From Viola odorata (lineage: Eukaryota > Streptophyta > Magnoliopsida > Malpighiales > Violaceae), in assembly GCA_963691705.1 (NCBI GenBank), contig OY829537.1:55838304-55902303 (forward strand): a DNA stretch of 64,000 nucleotides, in the 5' to 3' direction. The position numbers and the translations under genes were made by a program. Shown piece by piece: positions 47,150-57,384 of this stretch; the stretch's first letter is position 1; every line of letters starts with the position of its first letter. The notes under the pieces were generated by a model. The model saw only the letters and a list, made by a program, of their open reading frames with translations. It did not search any database and was not told where the DNA came from.

Positions 47150-48329
47150 CTATTTCAGCACCCTTTTCTTTTCAGCGATATCCACAGGTAGTTCTTCGTA
47201 TTTCAAGTATTTGATTACGGGAACCCGCCAGTCGTCCTCCAGTTCTTCCACACACAGAGACGCTTGCTCTTCCATGAAAGAAGGTACAGATAACTCACGG
47301 TAATACACCCCTTCGGGTATGGACGCTTCCGGGTTTGCTGCCAGCTTGGCGAGACTGTCAGCTTCAGCGTTGTCCTCTCGGGGAATGTGCTCAAAGTTGA
47401 CTTGCATGACTTCTTTCTTTATCTCCAACAGCTCTCGCATTACCTTGGCGAGGTACTGGACCATGATGGGCTCCCGAGCCTGAGAGCGCCCCAAGACCTG
47501 GTCGATTACTAGTTTGGAATCACCACAAATTTTTAGACGCAGGTCTCCTGTTCTTCTGGTATCGTGCCTACCTTTGGAAGAAAGGCTTCTCCCTATCCTG
47601 AGTCCGGCTAGTAATGCCTCGTATTCCGCCGTATTATTAGATAATGGCAGCAGGATCCGGATGGCGTATTGTATTCGCATATCGTGCAACCCATTTATGA
47701 AGATTCCTGCTCCAGCCAATTCTTAGTTTTTAGCTCCATCTACATGAACGATCTAGAGGTCCGTATAAGTTTCTGGGAACGGAAGATCCACATCGCCCCA
47801 TTCCTCTTCGGGTACATCTGTTAACGGATCTTCTGTAAAGGTGCATTCCGCTATAAAATCTGCCAGGATTTGAGCCTTCACAGATGGCCGGGACTGATAC
47901 CTCAGCCCGTATTGCTCGAGTTCGAGGGCCCAGATTAACATTCTTCCTGAGGACTCAGGCTTTTGAAATATTCTCTTCAGAGGTTGGTCTGTAAGCACGA
48001 TAACGGGGTAGGACTGGAAGTATCTGCCCATTTTTGAGTGGCTTGTATCAGCGCAAACGCTATTTTCTCAATTCGGGCGTATCGCAGCTCCGCATCTTTC
48101 AGAACGTGACTTACAAAATATACAGGGCGGTGCGAACGAGGACGACACTAACCACTTCATCGGCAGCGCCAAGGTATAGATATAAATTATCACCCGGTTC
48201 CATCCTGGTCAGCAGTAGGTCAGATGATAGGTAATCTTTTAAGCTAATGAATGCCTCTTCACATTCCGGGGTCCACCCGAATGGTGCTTTCTTGCGTATG
48301 ACTTTGAAGAAAGGGAGGCACTTCTCGCC
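47150..48329 (-). pseudogene. Tat-B RNase H regions
   Basis: 48031-47753 carries the end of the RT-linked RNase H and the connection (LEQYGLRYQSRPSVKAQILADF). 47719-47150 carries a second RNase H of the type that marks the Tat lineage (AGAGIFING, NNTAEYEALLAGLRIG, GDSKLVIDQVLG, REDNAEADSLAKLA). Stops between the pieces and near 47722 and 48327 break the frame. Confidence 0.78.
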
Positions 48330-49952
48330 TTATTTGGAAATAAATTGCCCTAGGGCGGTAACGCGCCCTGTTAGCCTTTGTACCTCCTTAACGGTTCTTG
48401 GAGATATCATGTCTTGTATGGCTTTAATCTTTGAGGGGTTAGGCTGGATTCCTTTTCGGCTGACTACGTAGCCCAGGAATTTCCCCGTTTGAAACGCAAA
48501 CATGCATTTTCGGGGGTTCAGCTTCATGCGGTGTCTTTTCATCACATCAAAGACTTCCTTCAGATCCTGCAGGTGATCCTGAAAGTTCGCGCTCTTTACC
48601 AATATATCGTCAACGTATGCTTCCACATTCCTTCCTATCTGCTCTTCAAATATTCTGTTTTCCATATGTTGGAACGTCGCCCCTGCATTTTTTAGCCCGA
48701 ACGGCATCACCGTATAACAGTAAGTGGCCTTAGGAGTGATGAAGGCAGTCTTTTCTTCATCTTCAACGGCCATGGGAATTTGGTGGTATCCGGAGTTAGC
48801 GTCAAGTGAGCTTAAGTATGCATACCCGGCAGTCTGATCGACTAGTTGGTCAATTCGGGGAAGTGGGTAGCAATCCTTAGGGCAAGCATCGTTTAAATCG
48901 GTAAAGTCGATACACATGCGCCAGTCTCCGTTGGACTTAGGAACGAGAACTGGGTTGGCTAACCACGTAGGGTATTGAACTTCGTGGATGAACCCCGCAT
49001 CAAGGAGTTTCGTCAGTGGCTCTGCTTCGTCTATATAAGGGGTCCCTCCCGCTATGATGTTAATCATAGGGAAGTCCTCGTCGTCTACCGTGAAAGCTTC
49101 TTCACCTCTCCCTCCAGGAGTATTATCCTTCTGTGGGACGCGAGGGGGTATTTGTCGGTCATCTACTATCCTTTTCGTGGGATTATTTCTGGCGTCTTCT
49201 CTTACTTTGGCTGCGAATTCTCCCAAGTAACCTTCTTCCACCAAACGTTCTATTGCTGATTTTAATTCTCTGCATACTTCTGTAGAATGCCCCCTGGCTT
49301 TGTGAAATTTGCAATAAGCATTTTCTCTTCTCCCTAGAAGCACTCCGGGCTTCACAGGCGTAGGGTAACGGATGGGAAGGTTTCGCTGCTCCACTATCAC
49401 TAAAATCTCTGCCCTTGGTATATTAAGGGAAGGGAAATCAGGGTCGTACATCCGACCTTTAGAAGGATCTCCTTGACGCTGATTAGGGGAACCACCAGGC
49501 TTTCCCTTTGAAGTATTATCTTTCCGCCCACTGGAGGTCTTGGGAATATGATCTTTCCGCCGAGCATAATCGTCGGCGAGGTGGTCATCAGGAATGGTAA
49601 TTGTAGGAGCGTTAGGAATCAGAGGTGTCTCAGGCGGCATGTTATAGGTTCTATCTCTGTTTTCCTCTTCTTCCATTTTCGCGTAATTATGGGATTTGAG
49701 TCTTAATGCGTCTAAAGTCGCTGGAGGGTCCACCATCAGTACATCTTTCAATTTACCATAACGGCAGTTCCTTTTCAGGGCTTCTATAGCGAAATCAATG
49801 GTAACGCCCGGCATTAGTGACATTTCCAGATCAAATCGACTGAGAAAGTCCTTCAAAGTTTCTTGAGGCATTCGACGTATGTCAAATAACGCGGCGGCGG
49901 ATTTCCTGATTGGAATCGCTGTACTAAATCTGCTCCGGAACTTGGATTCCAA
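48330..49952 (-). pseudogene. Tat-B gag-RT fusion frame without protease
   Basis: 540 open codons. The first half is gag (MESKFRSRFSTAIPIRKS, knuckle CKFHKARGHSTEVC, INIIAGGTPYIDE). The second half begins at once with RT (LTKLLDAGFIHEVQYP, WRMCIDFTDLNDACPKDCYP, catalytic YVDD in AYVDDILVKS). In Tat-C about 860 bases with the protease lie between these points, so the protease was removed by an in-frame deletion near 49025-49035. The frame ends at 48330 where FISKQGE is expected. Confidence 0.88.
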
Positions 49953-50765
49953 TTGTGCGAAATTGCTAATAGATCTACCCAGAAGGCCCTCGAACTAGAG
50001 ACGCGCAACTCCTGATAATGTCATAACATATATTTGGCACAACGCCGCATCACTGTGAGTCTGAAATTGAACGAAATCCTTCACCTTATTGACGTGGGAA
50101 ATGGGATCTCTAGTGCCGTCATAAGTCTCAGTGGGAAGTTTCACATGTCGACTGACCTTATGACGTCTTATACGATGGCTAAATGGATGACCCGATGTGT
50201 CATCAAGGATTTCACGCGCCTGGCGCGGGGGAGATATTTCCACGTGACGCCGTTGGTCTCGCGGTTCAGGCGTAAGATGTCGCCTAGGAGACCGGCTGCG
50301 GCTCCTGGGCGAACGAGTTCTACGTCTTCTGCTACCGGATCTCTTACTGTACTCAGGAGATAAATCTCTATTTGCTCCTTCTCTTCAACCGTCCCAACGG
50401 TTTCTGGCCCCCTCGAGGTGCCGATCCTCCTGAGGGATGGGACCTTGTGGTACCTACGACATATAAGGTTCTACTCGTCCTTGAGTGAGCTGTACAAAAT
50501 TGATCGGGGGATCTGTTGTAGGTAAAGTTAACTGGAGGTTTCCCTGTAACAACGGTGACAAGGGCCGCTCGGTGACAATAGACGGCGTGAACATGACACG
50601 GGGAGGGACACTCGATCCAGAAATCTTAGGTGTTATTCTGGCAGCCATTTCAGTCAAATAGTCCAACTGAGAACGAAGGGTCGCTATTTCACTCGCAAAA
50701 GGGGGTTCTGTACTGTTTAACACAAATCCCCTTGGAGGAGGAGTAGAAAAGCTAGATCCCGCCAT
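49953..50765 (-). pseudogene. Tat-B gag N-terminal part
   Basis: Starts at ATG 50765 (MAGSSFSTPPPRGF). 50243-49995 continues in another frame with the gag core (RHVKLPTETYDGTRDPISH, AALCQIYVMTLSGVARL). A TAG at about 49993 replaces the Trp found in Tat-C (ARLWFEGLP). Frameshifts lie between 50454 and 50243. Confidence 0.8.
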
Positions 50766-50786
50766 CTGGGATAACGAAACGGTCGT

Positions 50787-50957
50787 TTACGAGGAGAGGG
50801 TTTCCCCTGCCGACCTGGTCAACAGATCTGGGGATTCTGAACTGATTTGTTGCGCTGTCACAGAAAGATCAGCAGTAGCAAAAGGGAATAACTGTCTACG
50901 AATCGAAAAAGAGAGACTAGAGGATGAGGGTCGCGTCGGCTCCGATTCAGAAGTCAT
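50787..50957 (-). other. Short ORF upstream of Tat-B gag
   Basis: 56 codons (MTSESEPTRPSSSSLSF...), separated from the gag ATG by one in-frame TAA only. Tat-C has a similar 54-codon frame at the same place; in Tat-A this part is open into gag. Probably the ancient gag N-terminus cut off by a stop. Confidence 0.5.
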
Positions 50958-51021
50958 GATCGTTCCGATCTCTAGGTAAAACAGAGCTTGGTTATTAAGG
51001 ACGCTCACTTAATATACCAAG

Positions 51022-51043
51022 ACTCTCAATGAAAGCACCAATT
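51022..51043 (-). promoter_or_regulatory. Primer binding site of Tat-B
   Basis: On the minus strand, after the LTR end CTTATCA, it reads AATTGGTGCTTTCATTGAG, nearly identical to Tat-C and similar to Tat-A. The tRNA is not assigned. Confidence 0.65.
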
Positions 51044-51583
51044 TGATAAGATTTAACCTTCGAGATGATCGGGACGATGTCTACTGTTAGTCGGAGGCGC
51101 TGTAGATGACGTCGGATCCACCTGCAAAGCGCCGGAGGGGGGACTCCGGCGTAGACACTCCGATGCTTAAGTCAGTAAGCGGTTTAAAAATAGCAGAGGG
51201 TCTGGTAGGCAGTTTTTTCGGCTTACTAGATGTTTTAAAATGAGAGAGTATTTATAGGCCGCTAGGGGCGATATCCGGGGAAAGAGCGATATCCAGGGGA
51301 GATACCGCTCTGGATGACGTCATGGGCGATACCTGGGGATGACGTCATGGGCGATGCTTCTGAGGAGGGTGTCGGGGGCGATAACTCCATGGGTCCCCTG
51401 GGATGGGATGATGCCGTGCGTCCAGAGACGCGTGAGTCCTCCCCCCCGCTGATGTCGACCATCCCAGAAAATACCTCACGGTCTAGTAGCGATAGCTTAG
51501 ATGTCCGATAGGCTTATAGGATTCCGCCCGCGGCAGGGGTCATAATTACAACAATGTCCTTGGGATTGTCTTGATTGTTATCA
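51044..51583 (-). repeat. 5' LTR of Tat-B
   Basis: 540 bp, on the minus strand TGATAACAATCAAGACAAT...CTTATCA. It holds two TGACGTCA sites (51315-51322, 51340-51347) and TATAAATA (51251-51258, minus). TSD CTACC follows at 51584. Confidence 0.88.
51315..51347 (-). promoter_or_regulatory. Paired TGACGTCA sites in the Tat-B LTR
   Basis: Two perfect TGACGTCA octamers with starts 25 bp apart, 57-64 bp upstream of the TATA box. TGACGTCA is the classic palindromic bZIP (TGA/CRE-type) site. Tat-C keeps both sites and the same spacing. Confidence 0.65.
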
Positions 51584-51588
51584 CTACC

Positions 51589-51903
51589 GTTAACATTCCT
51601 TCCAGTAACCCTCCCTTGAAGGTTCTATATAAGCGCTTGCTTGGTTATCGGTTACCAGTATTGTCTCTACCGGTAGAGTCCCGATAGTTGTCATGCTTCC
51701 CGTTAGATTTTTGATATCTTGCACAAAGGACTTTGGGTTGGCGTTGGCCTCGCCTATGTCTCCCGATAGGTTCCCGATAGCTTACATGTCTTCTGATAGA
51801 TTCCCGATATCTTCCCGATTGAGGGTCACTCCCGGTAGGTTGCTTGGGCAACTCTTGGTCTCCGCTATGGTTCAAGGTTATGCTTGGCGTGAACACATCA
51901 TCA
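51589..51903 (-). repeat. LTR of element X, upstream part
   Basis: Continues the X LTR split by Tat-B. On the minus strand it starts TGATGATGTG right after GAAGGGAAAGG (polypurine-like, 51904-51914). The pol frame DSRTNPSEGKGDD runs over the border, exactly as in CRM-1. Confidence 0.65.
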
Positions 51904-52607
51904 CCTTTCCCTTCGGAAGGATTTGTCCTCGAATCCATAGACTTAATTTCTATCTATCTATGTATTAAATTCTTCACTATCAATTGCATGAATTAATCTA
52001 CTGATTTCTATCTATGTATACATTACATTATTCATTCTTTATTGATTACAAGAATGAATCTATCTCAATATAAGATGAGCCCGGCGTGATCGTGTCAAGA
52101 TGGCTAGGGATATCCCTTTGATATCGGCTATAGTCTAGCCGATTGCTTCTTTGTATTCCCTCAGCACTCTCACGAGTCTGTCCTCCTCCAACTCAGTCAG
52201 CTTACTGGAAATAATTACCGGAAGACTCTTCCCTAGGCCTAGGAAAGAGTACTTTAGGTGTCCTAGTAACGTCTTCAGCTCTATGTCGGGTGCCTATAAA
52301 ATAGAAGGCTAGAGTTTAGTAATTTGATCGGGTAACCCTAGGGCTTGTGAGATACCTATGAAGGGGTAAAGAGCATCCAACTCCAATACGAAGTCCTGAA
52401 TCTCTACTCCGACCGTGAGGCTATCCTCTAACGCCACCAACCTGTTCTTGGATAAACTTCTACGAAGAACATACTCAAAAGGGTCAATATAATTAAGTTT
52501 AAAAATATCATCAACTAGTGGGTCAATAACATCTATAAAATTGACACTGTTTACTTCGTTTGGATACTTGATTGAATCATACATATTAAATTTAATAATC
52601 TCCTCGA
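51746..52607 (-). repeat. 862-bp duplicated segment, copy B
   Basis: Partner of 37667-38528. Here it is continuous with Athila-1 pre-RT and protease coding on the right and with the X LTR on the left, so this is the original position. Confidence 0.85.
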
Positions 52608-52962
52608 AATTCAAGTGTGAAGCATCCATCATACACATCTATCTTAGCACGAGATGCTTTTAAGAAGGGTCTGCCCAGAATTACATCAATGGTTTTAATG
52701 GTGTCTTCATTCTGGATATCCACAATGTAGAAATCAACAGGAAATAAGAATTCGTTTACTTGTACTAGCACGTTCTCTACCATTCCTTATGGATATATCA
52801 TTGATATGTCCGCGAGTTGTTTAACAACTTTGGTTTCCTTAAGAGATCCAATGGTTAGTGTGTTAAAAGCAGAGAGTGACATGACGTTTATACCTGCCCC
52901 TAGAACACACATTGCCTTTTCCACGTCTTTATTCCCGATCTTACATGGGATTATTGATTACA
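51904..52962 (-). pseudogene. Athila-1 protease and RT N-terminus joined to the X pol tail
   Basis: From the right: protease start (IPCKIGNKDVEKAMC) with CVLGAGIN where CDLGASIN is expected, so the catalytic Asp is Val (near 52910); flap side DVILGRPFLKASRA (about 52675); pre-RT region (KYPNEVNSVNFIDVIDPLVD); RT start (SKLTELEEDRLMRVLREYKE, TIADIKGIS). Athila coding then ends near 52060 and an AT-rich join leads to the last residues of another element's pol (DSRTNPSEG). RT, RNase H and integrase are missing. Confidence 0.75.
52230..52245. repeat. 16-bp palindrome in the Athila RT region
   Basis: TCCCTAGGCCTAGGAA. On the minus strand it encodes part of FLGLGKSLPVI at a place where Athila RTs I know of read FLGENETLPVI. 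Confidence 0.7.
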
Positions 52963-54203
52963 TTGCATTTCATCATATTTTTACTATCCATTTACTAGTT
53001 ATTTGGGCAGTAAAGCTACTGATTTCCCCTTGTATTTCCCATATATTTCCAGTTCTGGTCTGGAGGTAATTATTGAAAGATTCTGATTTGGGAGCACTGA
53101 AGCTGATTTCCAGGCAATCTTGGCCTAGAGCTTGGCCAAGCTTGCGGCCAAGACTCATCCGCGAAAGAGGAATCATGAGCAGAAGCGTTGGGCCTTGCGA
53201 GCTGGCAAATCACAGCTATCCAGTGACAAAGAGAAGGATCAAGAAGATATTTATTTAAGAATCCTATCAAGGATCTCCTTCCATCTTTATATATTTTAAA
53301 TTCCTATTTTTATTCAAAACAAATCAGGATAATTTATTTGGAGATTATTTAGGAGATTATTTAGGAGATTGAGTTGTAGAAGGACAGAGGAGTTTTAGCT
53401 TTCTTATAGCTGAACTTATCCTCCTCTCTCCTCTCTCTCCTCTCTCTCCTCTCGCTTCTTCTCCTCTCTACCGCCACTTTAACTTTTGCTCCGGGATTTA
53501 ATTCTTTGAATCCACGGATTTATTTTATTTATGCAAGCAAGTATTTTTATAATTCATTCATGAGTACATCTAGCTAATCACCATTCTTGGTAAGAGCTTG
53601 AGGGTTATGTTTTTTATATTTCGTGAGATCTAATTACTCTTAATAATCTCTATTCTTGTAATTATTTATTTTCTGGTTTCTTTACTTCCTTGTTTAAGTT
53701 TAGAACTGACAATTAAGATTTTAGCTTAGGAGACCCAGTTAAATGAATAATACAACTCAGACCCGATTGACAACCGTGGGCCTCGACTGACAACCGAGGG
53801 TAAACTTGAGTTGGGTGTTGTCTTAACAACAACAACACTACAGATATCGAGATGAACACCATTGAATCAGTGATCGAATCATAAGAACATAGCCTGCTCA
53901 TGCTCTTACCGGGAACCTTCTTTTTACTGTTTTCGATCTTGACCCCCTGTCTTGGCCAAACCTTTGACCAAGACTATTTTGAACTATTTAATTGCTTTTA
54001 TTTTTGTTTTAATTTTCAGAACCAGCCAACCAAACTCAGTGACGAGGAAGTCAACCAAGAACTACAAATCCCCCGAAGTCTCTATGGACCGACCCTCTTA
54101 CCACAATCTACAAACCCTTGTGGACAGTGATAAGTTGTATTTCTACCCCCTTTTCCATACCTTTTTCACTCTTATATTTGACGTGTTCGATGCGCGATCA
54201 ATC
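52963..54203 (+). mobile_element. Insertion within Athila-1 protease, probable solo LTR
   Basis: About 1.24 kb separating CKDQGTF (from 54204) from IPCKIG (to 52962), which are adjacent in Athila proteins. It starts near TGATTACATTG and ends near GCGCGATCA. It holds a TATA-like TTTATATATT (53287-53296), a (CTCTC)n pyrimidine run (53413-53455) and short frames only. No clean target duplication could be read, so the borders are approximate. Confidence 0.45.
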
Positions 54204-54582
54204 ACGAAGGTCCCTTGGTCCTTACACTTCGCCAGGAGTTTCTTTTGAAGCACTATAGAGACATTCTCATTCAAGTTCACCCTTTATACTCCTACAGGTT
54301 TCTTCTTGTTGGTATAGAGGTCCTTCAAGAATTTTGCATACTTAGGAACCTGAGAAATCATATCAAGCATAGGCACATTAATAGCAACTTTACGAAAAAT
54401 TTCAAGAATTTCCCTCTCTTCCTTCTCCTTCTTGAGGTTTAGGGACCTTTCAAAAAAGGGGGGAGGGATTACCTGTGCCTGTGGTTCTGACGCGGGCTTG
54501 ATTATTGGAGGTTCCTTGGCTAGAATAGGTTCATCTGGTATCACCTCAGCCTCTGGTTCAGGTTCTAGCTCTGGTAGGCTCT

Positions 54583-54598
54583 TCCCTAGGTCTAGGGA
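54583..54598. repeat. 16-bp palindrome in Athila gag, copy 2
   Basis: Perfect TCCCTAGGTCTAGGGA apart from the central Y/R pair. Encodes part of DPSLDLGKSLP on the minus strand. Confidence 0.8.
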
Positions 54599-55817
54599 AG
54601 GGTCAGAACGGTCTTCCAGATTCTTGCCACTCCTCAAAGTTATGGCATTGACGTCATGTTTTGGGTTATCCACTGTGCTGGATGGCAATTTTCCTGAGGT
54701 GTTCTGCTGGTTCATTGTTCGCTGTCCAACTTATTTCTCCAGATTGGCTATACTAGCGTGAGTGGATTGAATGAATTGCTTGAGGGTCTCCTCAATAGGC
54801 ACTCTAGTGAGTTGTAGCAGCTGTGTAGGTACAAGAAGTTGAGGAACTGGGGGTTGAGTAGGTGGCAGGTTCTGTGGTGGTTGTCTAGGCTTGAAATTCC
54901 TCCAATCAAAAGGAGGATGCTGCTGTTGTGTACCCCATCCGTAGTGAGGGTAGTTTTCCAGCCAGAATTATTGGGGAATGGGTTTCCTTGCTGCGGCATA
55001 GCAATGTTGACTTGTTCTGGCGTTGGTCCTTCTATGATCAGTGGGCATTCATGTGTCATATGCCCTAGTTGGCAACAGACACCACACGGGATCAATTGTT
55101 GCGGTTGCAACTGTTGTACTTGGGCAAGAGTGGCTGGAAAATTCTTCATGAAGGTAGAGACTTCCTCCATGTGTTTTTTGATCACAACCACATTTACACC
55201 GCTAGTTGCGGTTCTGTCATATGTCCCATTTTGTTGGCAATTGTCTGCCAAGGTCTAGATGAGGGCCCTTACGTGGCTGGGTGTCAAGTCTAAGAGAGAA
55301 CCTCCCGCAGTTGAATCCAACTTCTCCTTGTCATTGATGCACATGCCATTATAGAAATATTGCATGAGTGACTGCTCTAGGACACCGTGGGCAGGGCACA
55401 TCTCCTGGAGATCCTTGAATCTCTGATGGTACTCGCCGAAAGACTCAGCACTACATTGCTGAGTTGCAACCAAGTTCTTCCTTGCTACCCCGACTTTCGT
55501 TGCCGACCAGTACTTCTTGAGGAAGGTGGTGACCATGTCTGCCCAGTTGTTGATGGAGTTATGAGGAAGGCTGAAGAACCAGTTCTTGGCAGAGTCTTAT
55601 AGAGACCATGGGAAAGCTCACACTTTAGCTCTCTCCATCTCTACTTCCGTTGGTTTTAGGGCATCACAGTCAATTTGAAATCTCTAGAGATGCTTGTAAG
55701 GGTTCTCGGTGAGGAAGGTCTGTTGTTCTGCCCCTTGGTTGAGCTCCCTCAGGGTCTGCTCAGCTTGCTCGGCCATCTCTGGTTCAGATTCTGGTATTGA
55801 TTCTACTTCCGAGTTTG

Positions 55818-55833
55818 TCCCTAGGTCTAGGGA
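55818..55833. repeat. 16-bp palindrome in Athila gag, copy 1
   Basis: TCCCTAGGTCTAGGGA, encoding part of DPSLDLGTN on the minus strand, in the same frame as the copy at 54583. Confidence 0.8.
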
Positions 55834-56007
55834 TGGGTCTTCTGACTCTAGCTCGAACATTGAATTCACTGATGACTCTTCTCTGAACCTTTGTTGGGCG
55901 ATCCTTCTAAGCTCTATTTCTACTTTGGATATCTTTGGATTGTACGGTATAAGCTGCAATCCGGACGATCTGGTCATGAAACAAGAAAACAAAAATTAGT
56001 AACCGTA

Positions 56008-56026
56008 GTCCTCGGCAACGACGCCA
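56008..56026 (-). promoter_or_regulatory. Primer binding site of Athila-1
   Basis: On the minus strand TGGCGTCGTTGCCGAGGAC, two changes from TGGCGCCGTTGCCGGGGA, the tRNA-Asp-type site of Athila elements. Confidence 0.8.
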
Positions 56027-56511
56027 AAATTTGATGGGTGTCGAATCTAGCAAAAATAAATACAAATATCACTTAGCAACAAAAACGATTATGCACAGTG
56101 GTAAGAGGTTCGATCCTCAGGGACAATCGCACTAATCTTGGATTCCAGCAAATAACCAAACCGAACAAACAATTAAAAGTGTAGTTTTTAAGAAAATAAT
56201 TAAAACAATACTGAGAGTAAATAAGTAAACAAGATGTCGTGAGACAGAGTGATATGATTCTGAATCCAATGAGAGAAATATTCCCGGTAGAGATCTCTGG
56301 AGGTCAAAATTCAATGTTGTTGATCATTTACACAAAACATGTTCAAAACTGGTTTATAGGAAAGCTATAGAAATTAAGTTCACTTAGACTTCCTACTCTC
56401 CTTCTTTAACAAGCCACTTAAAGAGACTCTATTAAGGACCCTAACCTTCTAGCAACCCTAAGGTTCACTTATAGGATTTAACTAGTTAGTTGATATAATC
56501 AAGAAAAGACT

Positions 56512-56527
56512 TCCCTAGGCCTAGGGA
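56512..56527. repeat. 16-bp palindrome, Athila 5' LTR copy 1
   Basis: Perfect TCCCTAGGCCTAGGGA at the LTR position matching 25307. Confidence 0.8.
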
Positions 56528-57226
56528 TCGGTTCACTTGTCCCTATAAACCTAATTCTTTTCTTCCTCTAGCTTCAAGCAGCAACTCTTATCCCTTTTAT
56601 CAACTAGTTGTCTACTTGTGTTCTTCTAACATTAGTCAAGTTTAAACCCAGTATTATTAGAACTTACGGTAATTGTTCAAGTCAAAACCCAGGTTGGCCA
56701 AACCTAAACCCAATAGGAACACATTGTCATTTAAAACAAGAAAAGAAATATAAAACCATTTTTATGAAGATCAAACAAGCCTCACAACAAGCATGAATTA
56801 TGCCTCTCGATCCCTACTAAGAATAGAGAGTTTAGCTACGACATATAATGGAAATAACGAATTGAAATTGAATAATAAAACTAAGTTCAACAATGAAAAT
56901 GAAGTCTGGAAGGTAGCAAGGTGGCGCAATCGAGAGAGTGAACAAAATCTAGAACCGAAATACCTCTCTTGGTGGCCAAATCTGACTTATATAGTTCCCT
57001 AAAATTCTTAACCTAATTAAAAGTAGAAATTAACTAAAACAAGAATAATTGTTTGAGTAGAAGAAGGAATAAAAGATCTAATTGGAGTGGGAATAGAATT
57101 GCCCAAGGCTCCAAGTCCTATGAAACTTCCGACTTCCTTGTTCTTTCCACGCTGGTCAACTTTTCTAAATTTCACACCAGGCCCAGTTTCCGCGTCCTCA
57201 GCTCCGCTTTTACGCTCGTCATCTCT

Positions 57227-57242
57227 TACCTAGGTCTAGGGA
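57227..57242. repeat. 16-bp palindrome, Athila 5' LTR copy 2
   Basis: TACCTAGGTCTAGGGA, one mismatch, with arms that extend the symmetry (CTCT and AGAG outside). Matches 35277. Confidence 0.7.
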
Positions 57243-57384
57243 AGAGTCAGGAATGCTCCCATCTAGCTTCCAGCACAAGACTTGATCACTTTTTGCACTT
57301 TTTGTGTGCTCTCTACTTCCTTTCTTTCTGATTGGCACTTAAAGTCTGGTTTTGCCAAAAAAGAAGAATAAAGCACACATTAGC

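Larger units (their letters stand above)
37615..51583 (-). mobile_element. Tat-B: Tat-type gypsy element with antisense accessory genes
   Basis: A 14-kb element flanked by CTACC (37610-37614 and 51584-51588). The 540-bp 5' LTR is complete (51044-51583); the 3' LTR is reduced to about 50 bases and then replaced by an 862-bp X/Athila segment. Minus strand: gag, RT, RNase H, second RNase H, integrase, tandem repeats. Plus strand, in the 3' half: one small and two large accessory ORFs. Protease is deleted, and several stops inactivate pol. Confidence 0.88.
54204..55992 (-). pseudogene. Athila-1 gag
   Basis: Pieces in order: a start region with acidic and PSLDLG stretches (55992-55684), the gag core (FGEYHQRFKDLQEMCPAHG, LDSTAGGSLLDLTP; 55536-55255), a knuckle (CGVCCQLGHMTHEC; about 55060-55100), then the gag-protease linker (HDVNAITLRSGK, VPKYAKFLKDLYTNKK; 54715-54284) up to CKDQGTF. 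Frameshifts and stops separate the pieces. These phrases are diagnostic for Athila. Confidence 0.82.
24821..57384 (-). mobile_element. Athila-1: host element carrying three nested insertions
   Basis: Minus-strand Athila gypsy element. The 3' LTR is 24821-25386 plus 34699-35493, the 5' LTR is 56032-57384 (continuing past Tat-C, outside the window), and the internal pieces are 35494-35831 and 51904-56031. The tRNA-Asp-type PBS and gag phrases (NAITLRSGK, VPKYAKFLKDLYTNK) identify Athila. The RT beyond its N-terminus, RNase H, integrase and envelope-like gene are missing. The LTR halves are roughly 90% alike by eye, so it is older than its insertions. Confidence 0.75.
56032..57384 (-). repeat. 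5' LTR of Athila-1 (cut by Tat-C)
   Basis: 1353 bp from TGATGGGTGTCGAAT to the Tat-C boundary. By comparison with the other LTR (35435-35493) about 59 more bases should follow beyond Tat-C, outside the window. Confidence 0.8.

Noticed and set aside
53413..53463. CT-rich microsatellite as a regulatory element
   Set aside because: Simple (CTCTC)n tract common in plant LTRs and leaders; no further evidence.
56100..56125. tRNA-like T-arm (GGTTCGATCC within GAGGTTCGATCCTC) in the Athila LTR, also near 24895
   Set aside because: A perfect B-box-like stretch, but no acceptor stem, D-arm or anticodon arm can be placed around it. It is simply part of the LTR, on the strand opposite to the element.
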